A program made the position numbers and the translations under genes. A stretch of DNA of 64,000 bases from Rhizobium sp. G21 (GTDB taxonomy: Bacteria > Pseudomonadota > Alphaproteobacteria > Rhizobiales > Rhizobiaceae), in assembly GCF_014158035.1 (NCBI RefSeq), contig NZ_JACFXW010000002.1:186001-250000 (forward strand), given 5' to 3'. The notes beneath the pieces were generated by a model. That model did not search any database and was not told the DNA's origin. It was given only the letters and a program-made list of their open reading frames with translations. This document shows positions 58,605 through 64,000 of this stretch, piece by piece. Within the stretch, counting starts at the first letter, position 1. Each line of letters opens with the position of its first letter.

Positions 58605-59697
58605 CGGGAAGCTTCACGGTCAGATTTTCGCGCATGAACTGGGTGCCGGCCGCCACCACGAGATCGCCGGCTTTCAACCCTGAAGTCACACCGACGCCAT
58701 CGGCGGTGAATGCGCCGACTTCCACGGGACGGGCATGCACGGTCGCCTTGGCGGGATCGACCGTCCAGACGATCTTGGCCCCGTCCTTCTCTGCCAATGC
58801 GGTCAGCGGCACGGCGTATTCGGCGGCGTCGGCATGGGTCTCCGCCTCGATCATCGCGGTCATGCCGATGAGTACATGATCATTGGCCGGCAGGCTGACG
58901 CGGACCGAAAAAGTGCGGGATTGCGGATCGGCGCTGCCGGACACTTCGCGCACCTTGCCGGTCAGCGCCAGCGCCGTGTCCGCCCAGAAGCTGGCCGTGA
59001 CCGTCTTGCCGGGGCTGAATTCGGAAATCTCGGTTTCCGGCACGGCAATCTGCACTTCTTTTTCGTCATCGGCGACGACGGTGAGCACGGCGGAGCCGGC
59101 GCTCACGACCTGCCCGCGATCGGCGCTGACGGCGGAGACGATGCCGTCGCGATCCGATGTCAGTTCGGCATAGGCGAGCTGGTTTTTCGCCTGTTCGAGC
59201 GCGGACTGCGCGGCGGTGCGGGTGGCGGCGGCCTGATCATAGCTGAGCTGCGCCTGCTCAACCTGCGCCTTGGGCACCGCTTTCTGGGCGAACAGCGTCT
59301 TGGCGCGGCGTATCGCGAGATCGGCGGTTTCCAGCGCCTTTTGAGCCGAACGCAGATCGGCTTCCGCCGATTGCACTGCGAGCTGGTAATCGGTCGGGTC
59401 GAGACGGGCGAGCACCTCGCCCTTCTTCACCCGGTCGCCGATATCCGCCTTGCGCTCGATCAGCTTGCCGGCCACCCGGAAACCGAGATTCATCTCGGTG
59501 TGGGATTTGACCGAACCGGAATAGGAGAGGGTGCGGGTGGTCGCGGCGGGCGCGATCTCCACAACTTTCACCGGTCGGATCACGGCGGCGGGAGCCTCGG
59601 CCTTTTCCTCGGCGCAGCCTGTGAGCAGGCCGGAGCCGATCGCGAGACCGGCGAGAAGAACGGATGTCCTGATGCGCATGCGGTTGGGCGTGGTCAT
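58570..59697 (-). CDS. RND periplasmic adaptor (membrane fusion) lipoprotein
   Basis: Adaptor of 375 residues with a lipoprotein signal ending in the lipobox LLTGC. Residues include a barrel-sandwich half motif (GFRVAGKLIERKADIGDRVKKGEVLARLDPTDY), a coiled-coil hairpin at about 100-180 and the beta-barrel region. It links the RND pump to an outer-membrane channel, which is not encoded here. It lies between tetR (15 bp upstream) and the pump gene. Confidence 0.93.
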   Translation of the reverse strand: MTTPNRMRIRTSVLLAGLAIGSGLLTGCAEEKAEAPAAVIRPVKVVEIAPAATTRTLSYSGSVKSHTEMNLGFRVAGKLIERKADIGDRVKKGEVLARLDPTDYQLAVQSAEADLRSAQKALETADLAIRRAKTLFAQKAVPKAQVEQAQLSYDQAAATRTAAQSALEQAKNQLAYAELTSDRDGIVSAVSADRGQVVSAGSAVLTVVADDEKEVQIAVPETEISEFSPGKTVTASFWADTALALTGKVREVSGSADPQSRTFSVRVSLPANDHVLIGMTAMIEAETHADAAEYAVPLTALAEKDGAKIVWTVDPAKATVHARPVEVGAFTADGVGVTSGLKAGDLVVAAGTQFMRENLTVKLPDVGALAENILN

Positions 59698-59712
59698 GGA
59701 TGCCTCCGGTCC

Positions 59713-60318
59713 TTACTTAAGCGCGGCGAGCGCGAATTCGACGAGTTGATCGGGCGTCGCCCGGTTGGTTTTGGCCAGGCATTGCGCCACCATCTGCGGA
59801 TGACAGAGTATGACGGTCGCCCCGCCGAAGCAGCGGGCGGCGATATCGGGATCCTGGTCGCGGAATTCGCCGGCCTCGACGCCCTGCCGGATCGTGTCGG
59901 CCAGGAGATCGTGCAGGCGGTTGATATGCTGGTCGATCACGTGCCAGTCGCGCTCCAGCGCCACCACCACCATTTCATGCACCTTCTCCTGGTCGAGCAT
60001 GGTCTCGACCGTCATGCGGTGTTGCGCATGGCCCCATTGCCGCAGGCGCTCGGTGGCGCTGATCGGTTGTGACAGGATCTGCCGGGACATCTCGTAGGAA
60101 CCCATCAGCATCCGCCCGCAGATCGCCTGGTGGATCTCAACCTTGGAGGTGAAGAACCGGTAGATATTGGCCGGCGACATGCCGAGATCGCGGGCGATAT
60201 CGGCGACATTAGTCTTGGCGTAGCCGTAATGCCGAAACAGTCGCTCCGCCGCATCGAGGATGCGGGTGACGGTTTCGCTGCGCTGAGCATCCTGCAGAAC
60301 TTCAGATGTATCGATCAC
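59713..60318 (-). CDS. TetR-family regulator of the RND operon
   Basis: TetR-type repressor of about 201 residues. The N-terminal helix-turn-helix reads TRILDAAERLFRHYGYAKTNVADIARDLGMSPANIYRFF, and a C-terminal ligand domain follows. The start is uncertain: GTG 60318 directly precedes IDTSEV and the family-like region, while longer in-frame readings run into the neighbouring terminator. It is the first gene of the tetR-adaptor-pump unit, with a TGACGA/TCGTCA inverted repeat upstream. Confidence 0.85.
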   Translation of the reverse strand: MIDTSEVLQDAQRSETVTRILDAAERLFRHYGYAKTNVADIARDLGMSPANIYRFFTSKVEIHQAICGRMLMGSYEMSRQILSQPISATERLRQWGHAQHRMTVETMLDQEKVHEMVVVALERDWHVIDQHINRLHDLLADTIRQGVEAGEFRDQDPDIAARCFGGATVILCHPQMVAQCLAKTNRATPDQLVEFALAALK

Positions 60319-60342
60319 GGCTGACGGCTTTCGAATAATGTG

Positions 60343-60364
60343 TGACGAAATATGTAAATCGTCA
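60343..60364. promoter_or_regulatory. Inverted repeat TGACGA-N10-TCGTCA, candidate TetR operator
   Basis: A 6-bp inverted repeat with a 10-bp AT-rich gap, 25 bp upstream of the tetR start. Position fits autoregulation; there is only one copy, so support is modest. Confidence 0.45.
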
Positions 60365-60430
60365 GTAGTCAGAATTTTAGCCGTTGTCAATGCACGATCC
60401 GCGGTCCGGACGGTAGCCGATCGAGGCAAC

Positions 60431-60456
60431 AAAAAACCCGCCGGTGGAGCGGCGGG
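60431..60456 (-). terminator. Rho-independent terminator of the leftward sugar-acid operon
   Basis: On the minus strand a 7-bp stem CCCGCCG/CGGCGGG with a 6-base loop is followed by a T6 run, 27 bp after the mutarotase stop. Confidence 0.85.
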
Positions 60457-60482
60457 TGAAGATGTGCTGGCTTTTGCAGGCG

Positions 60483-60812
60483 TCAGTCGTGGTGGAAGAC
60501 CTCGTCCATCGACGCCCACCATTCCCCGTCCTTCCGTGTCTCAAGCGGCTTCTGGCAGGGCATGCAAACCGCCCACCAATCCTGCGTCGCCGGATCGGCG
60601 GCCATGATCTTCATGTCGGCGTCGAAATCCTCGCCGTGATATTCGAAATAGGAGAAGAGCAGGTTTTCCGGCTCCTTGAGAAAGATCGAATAATTGCGGA
60701 TGTGGCACGCGGTGATCATCCTCAACACATCGGGCCAGACGGCGGCATGCAGACGTTCGTATTCCTCGATTTTCTCGGCGTTGAGACCGATCACCATTCC
60801 CATCCGCTGCAT
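60483..60812 (-). CDS. L-rhamnose mutarotase family protein
   Basis: Small enzyme of 109 residues with the family opening MGMVIGLNAEKIEEYERLHAAVWPDV split over the first 30 residues, IRNYSIFL and the paired tryptophans in DWWAVCMPCQKPLE. It interconverts anomers of a deoxy or related hexose. It is the last gene of an operon with a sugar importer and an enolase-superfamily dehydratase, so it probably works on the imported sugar; L-fucose or another sugar is as possible as L-rhamnose. Confidence 0.87.
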   Translation of the reverse strand: MQRMGMVIGLNAEKIEEYERLHAAVWPDVLRMITACHIRNYSIFLKEPENLLFSYFEYHGEDFDADMKIMAADPATQDWWAVCMPCQKPLETRKDGEWWASMDEVFHHD

Positions 60813-60823
60813 GCTGTCCTCCC

Positions 60824-61933
60824 TCAGGCGATGACGCTGTTGAATTCGGAAATAGCCCGGCGGCGGATTTCCTGCCAGTCCCAGTCGATCCCGAGGCCCG
60901 GGGCGGATGGAGCGATCGCCATGCCGCTTTCTATCTTCATCTTCTCGCCGGTGATCTCGTCGAGTTGCGGAATATATTCGACATATTTGCCGTTCGGAAC
61001 CGCGCAGGCGAGGCTGACATGCAGTTCCATCAGGAAATGCGGGCAGATCGGAATGTTATAGGCTTCCGCCGCATGCGCCACCTTCAGCCAGGGCGTGATG
61101 CCGCCGATGCGGCCGACATCGACCTGGACGATCGAGCAGGCGCCACGCTGCATATATTCCCGGAAATGCCGGATGGAATAGAGCGACTCCCCGATCGCGA
61201 TCGGCGTTGACGTCGAGTTAGACAGCCTGACATGGCCGTCGATATCGTCGGCGGCCAGGGGCTCCTCGATCCAGGCGAGATCGAGATCGGCGAGGCGGCC
61301 GGAGCGGCGGATGGCTTCGTCGAGACCGAATCCCTGATTGGCGTCGGTCATGATCTCATAGCCGTCGCCGAGGGCGGCGCGCATGGCCTCCAACCGTTCG
61401 ACGTCTTCTGCCGCCCGCGGTTTACCGATCTTCACCTTCGAGCCGGTAAAGCCTTTTTCGCGCGCCGCCAGCCCATCCTCGACCAGCGCCTGCTTGTCGA
61501 TATGCAGCCAGCCGCCCTCGGTGGTGTAGAGCGGCCGGCGATCGGAAGCCCCGCCGGCGAGTTTCCAGAGTGGCAGGCCCATTTTCCGGGCGCGGAGATC
61601 CCAGAGCGCCGTGTCGATGGCTGCAAGCGCAATGGCGGTGATCGCGCCGATCGTGGTGGCGTGGGTGTAGAATTCGAGATCCCGCCAGATCGCCTCGATC
61701 CGGTCGGCGTCCTTGCCGATGATGCGCGGCGCGAGATGGTCGGCTAGAAGCCGCATCACCGAGGAGCCGCCGGTGCCGATCGTGTAGCTGTAGCCCGTTC
61801 CGACCGCGCCATCGCGGTCGGTGATGATGACGATGGGCGTTTCCTGGCTGACAAAGCTCTGGATCGCGTCGGTGCGTTTCACCTTCGGCGCGAGATCGAC
61901 CATCAGCAGTTCGACTTTTTCGATTTTCGCCAT
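60824..61933 (-). CDS. Mandelate racemase/enolase-superfamily sugar-acid dehydratase
   Basis: Enolase-superfamily protein of 369 residues. Metal ligands are D197 (MTDAN), E223 (WIEEP) and E249 (IGES). General bases are K168 in the KxK motif K166-V-K168 and H299 (ICPHF). This set is that of the mandelate racemase subgroup, which includes many acid-sugar dehydratases. With the mutarotase and the sugar ABC genes, dehydration of an aldonic or uronic acid is inferred. It begins 3 bp after the ATPase gene. Confidence 0.87.
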   Translation of the reverse strand: MAKIEKVELLMVDLAPKVKRTDAIQSFVSQETPIVIITDRDGAVGTGYSYTIGTGGSSVMRLLADHLAPRIIGKDADRIEAIWRDLEFYTHATTIGAITAIALAAIDTALWDLRARKMGLPLWKLAGGASDRRPLYTTEGGWLHIDKQALVEDGLAAREKGFTGSKVKIGKPRAAEDVERLEAMRAALGDGYEIMTDANQGFGLDEAIRRSGRLADLDLAWIEEPLAADDIDGHVRLSNSTSTPIAIGESLYSIRHFREYMQRGACSIVQVDVGRIGGITPWLKVAHAAEAYNIPICPHFLMELHVSLACAVPNGKYVEYIPQLDEITGEKMKIESGMAIAPSAPGLGIDWDWQEIRRRAISEFNSVIA

Positions 61934-61936
61934 GGT

Positions 61937-63034
61937 TCAGACCCTCAGGCTCGCGCCTGTTGCTGCATCGAACAGATGCGCCTGCGACAGATCTACGCTC
62001 ATGGCGATCACGTCGCCGGATCGGAGCGTGCGCGGATTGAGCATGCGCGCCACCCATTCCTTGCCGGCGAAGGTCACGAAAACCAGCGTCTCGTTGCCCA
62101 ACGGCTCGGTGATCGACACCGGCAGCTCGAGAGCAGCCACCTCATGGGCTTCTCCCGAATGCAGGCCGTGGCCGGCGGGGTAGAAATCATCGGGGCGGAT
62201 GCCGAACACCACCTTCTGGCCCGGCTGCAACTTGTCGCGGAAGGCCTGTGGAATGGGCAACGCATCGCCGTTGGCGAAAACGAGCCGGCCCTGATCCACC
62301 GTCGCCTCGACCAGATTCATCGGCGGCGAGCCGATGAAGCCGGCGACGAAGCGGCTGGCGGGGCGCTTGAACACGTCCTCGGGCGTGCCGGCCTGTTCGA
62401 TGCGGCCGTCGCGCATGATGACGATGCGATCGGCAAGCGTCATCGCTTCGACCTGATCATGGGTGACATAGATGACCGTCGACTGCACTTTTGCGTGGAG
62501 TTTCTTGATTTCGGTGCGCATCTGGGTGCGAAGCTTGGCGTCCAGATTGGACAGCGGCTCGTCGAACAGGAAGACTTCCGGGTGGCGCACGATGGCGCGG
62601 CCCATGGCGACGCGCTGGCGCTGGCCGCCTGAAAGCTGCGCCGGCCGCCGCTCCAGCAGCGCCTCCAGATCAAGCGTTTTGGCGGCATCGGCGACGCGGG
62701 CGGCGATCTCGTCCTTGGAGGCGCCGGCGATCTTGAGCGAAAAGCCCATATTTTCCGCCACCGTCATATGCGGATAAAGCGCGTAGGACTGGAACACCAT
62801 GGAGATGTTGCGGGCGCGCGGCGGCAGGTCGTTGACCACCTTGCCGCCGATTTCGATCTCGCCGCCGGAAATGTCCTCCAAGCCGGCGATCATGCGCAGC
62901 GTCGTCGACTTGCCGCAGCCGGAGGGGCCGACCAGCGCGATGAATTCGCGATCGGCGACATCGAGATTGATGCCATGGACGATTTCGAAGGCGCCGTAGC
63001 GCTTGACGAGGTTTCTGAGTGTGACGGGAGCCAT
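61937..63034 (-). CDS. Carbohydrate ABC transporter ATP-binding protein (UgpC type)
   Basis: ATPase of 365 residues with Walker A VGPSGCGKST, signature LSGGQRQRVAMGRAIV, Walker B VFLFDEPLSNLDAK and a C-terminal regulatory domain containing FGIRPDDFYP. Both neighbours are within 4 bp, so it is the third readable gene of the leftward operon. Confidence 0.94.
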   Translation of the reverse strand: MAPVTLRNLVKRYGAFEIVHGINLDVADREFIALVGPSGCGKSTTLRMIAGLEDISGGEIEIGGKVVNDLPPRARNISMVFQSYALYPHMTVAENMGFSLKIAGASKDEIAARVADAAKTLDLEALLERRPAQLSGGQRQRVAMGRAIVRHPEVFLFDEPLSNLDAKLRTQMRTEIKKLHAKVQSTVIYVTHDQVEAMTLADRIVIMRDGRIEQAGTPEDVFKRPASRFVAGFIGSPPMNLVEATVDQGRLVFANGDALPIPQAFRDKLQPGQKVVFGIRPDDFYPAGHGLHSGEAHEVAALELPVSITEPLGNETLVFVTFAGKEWVARMLNPRTLRSGDVIAMSVDLSQAHLFDAATGASLRV

Positions 63035-63037
63035 GAT

Positions 63038-63904
63038 TTACCCTTTGACCGCGCCGGATGTCAGGCCGGAGACGAGATGTTTCTGGACGGCGAAGGTGAG
63101 CGCCAGCGCCGGCAGGATCATCACCACGGCCAGCGCGCACATGCCGCGCCAGTCAATGGTGAATTCCGCCGTGTAATCGAGCAGCCCGACCGGCAGGGTC
63201 TTGGAATTGACCGAGCGGGTGAGGTTCGAGGCGAGCGCGAACTCGTTCCAGGAGGTGAGAAAGGCGAAGATGCCGGCGGACGCGATGCCGGGTCCGGCAA
63301 GCGGGAACTCGACTTGCCAGAAGGCCTGCCAGCGCGTGCAGCCGTCGATCTGGGCCGCTTCGGCGAGGTCTTTCGGCACCTGGCGGAAGAAGCCGTCGAT
63401 CAGCCAGATCGTGAAGGGCACGTTGAGCGCCACATAAGCGAGGATCAGGCCCATATGCGTGTCGAGCAGGCCGAGCTTGGCGTAGACGAAGAACAGCGGC
63501 AGCGACAGCGCGATGCCCGGAACTGTGCGGGTCAGCATCAGGCCGAGAAACCAGCCGGCCTTGCCCCTGAAGGAAAAGCGCGCGAAGGCGTAGCCGCCGG
63601 AAATGCCGATGGCGAGCGCGATCACCGTCGAGGTGATCGAGATGATCAGCGAATTGCGGAAGTAATCGATGACGGGAATGCCGCCCTTGCCGACGCCGGA
63701 GAACATCGCGACATAGGCGTCGAAGGAGATTTCGCTTGGGATCCAGACCGGCGGCTTGGCCATGATTTCCACGGTCGGCCGGAGCGAGGACAGCACGATC
63801 CAGAAACCGGGGAGGCAGATGACCATCATCGCCAGGAAGAGGCCGACGAGATGCGCGGCCTTGAGGACACGGCGGCGGATACGATGGCTTGCATTGACGT
63901 CCAT
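63038..63904 (-). CDS. Carbohydrate ABC transporter permease (MalG type)
   Basis: Permease of 288 residues with several hydrophobic helices and the EAA loop EAAQIDGCTRWQAFWQVEFP. ATG 63904 is preferred; an in-frame GTG three codons upstream overlaps the end of the upstream permease gene. It ends 3 bp before the ATPase gene. Confidence 0.92.
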   Translation of the reverse strand: MDVNASHRIRRRVLKAAHLVGLFLAMMVICLPGFWIVLSSLRPTVEIMAKPPVWIPSEISFDAYVAMFSGVGKGGIPVIDYFRNSLIISITSTVIALAIGISGGYAFARFSFRGKAGWFLGLMLTRTVPGIALSLPLFFVYAKLGLLDTHMGLILAYVALNVPFTIWLIDGFFRQVPKDLAEAAQIDGCTRWQAFWQVEFPLAGPGIASAGIFAFLTSWNEFALASNLTRSVNSKTLPVGLLDYTAEFTIDWRGMCALAVVMILPALALTFAVQKHLVSGLTSGAVKG

Positions 63905-63906
63905 GA

Positions 63907-64000
63907 TCACCACTCCGTCCCGACCTGGGCGCGGGCAAGCGCGAGTTTCTTGTAAAAATAGACCGTGAAGACGATCGACAGCAGGATCGAGAAATAGGCC
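63907..64000 (-). CDS. Sugar ABC transporter permease, C-terminal end only (runs off the window)
   Basis: The last 30 codons of an upstream gene are visible: a hydrophobic helix AYFSILLSIVFTVYFYKKLA and the end RAQVGTEW before a stop at 63907-63909. Position before the MalG-type gene and sequence fit the end of a MalF-type permease. The start lies beyond the right edge. Confidence 0.75.
   Translation of the reverse strand, partial: AYFSILLSIVFTVYFYKKLALARAQVGTEW

Overview
The window looks like chromosome or megaplasmid DNA from a GC-rich alphaproteobacterium, most likely Hyphomicrobiales (Rhizobiales). The grounds are the many ABC uptake systems, the FCD-type GntR and LacI regulators, the PCu(A)C/Sco copper operon and the high third-position GC. 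I saw no rRNA, tRNA, prophage, insertion sequence or CRISPR. It is almost wholly catabolic: solute importers, each paired with soluble enzymes and a local regulator.

Layout. 1) 124-8474: a branched-chain-type ABC importer (two ATPases, two permeases) in an operon ending in an aldo/keto reductase-RidA fusion, divergent from a GntR regulator, a small TIGR04076-type protein, a second aldo/keto reductase and the binding protein. 2) 8548-15583: a second GntR locus with a polar-amino-acid ABC importer, two class V and one class I/II PLP enzymes. Loci 1 and 2 carry the same palindrome, TTTGATCAAA, in their control regions. 3) 15688-24225: LacI regulator, sugar/polyol ABC importer with two different ATPases and a tiny membrane protein, and a dihydroxyacetone-kinase-type kinase. 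4) 24454-27131: a LuxR-HTH/alpha-beta-hydrolase fusion and a short-chain dehydrogenase. 5) 27285-30517: katG divergent from oxyR. 6) 30647-37856: a BMP-type (nucleoside/heterocycle) ABC importer with an amidase and a cytosine-deaminase-like amidohydrolase. 7) 37889-51149: the most interesting region, a nicotinate module. 8) 51233-53301: copper delivery operon (secreted Cys protein, PCu(A)C fusion, Sco). 9) 53361-55202: chemoreceptor. 10) 55392-60318: tetR-adaptor-RND efflux operon. 11) 60483-64000: mutarotase, enolase-superfamily dehydratase and a sugar ABC importer that runs off the right edge.

The nicotinate module combines a NicAB-type nicotinate dehydrogenase (2Fe-2S subunit plus a molybdopterin subunit with three C-terminal haem c motifs), a NicR-like MarR regulator, a 6-hydroxynicotinate-reductase-type iron-sulfur protein, an ApbE-like UPF0280 protein, two tandem AA_synth (DUF1185) proteins, an ATP-dependent hydantoinase/oxoprolinase pair (HyuA/HyuB) and a ferredoxin-NADP reductase. 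Four near-identical palindromes (consensus RTTTGYRYACRAAT) lie upstream of exactly the four transcription units fpr, hyuAB, hnr/nicR (shared divergent region) and nicAB. This marks them as one regulon. I infer a reductive route of nicotinate breakdown in which ring hydroxylation feeds the respiratory chain and the 6-hydroxynicotinate ring is then reduced and opened, instead of being oxygenated as in the classical Pseudomonas pathway.

Quality warning: ten otherwise well-conserved genes are broken by 14 single-base indels, most of them in short homopolymers. This pattern fits sequencing or consensus errors better than gene decay. Those genes are given with their repaired extents and the approximate indel positions.
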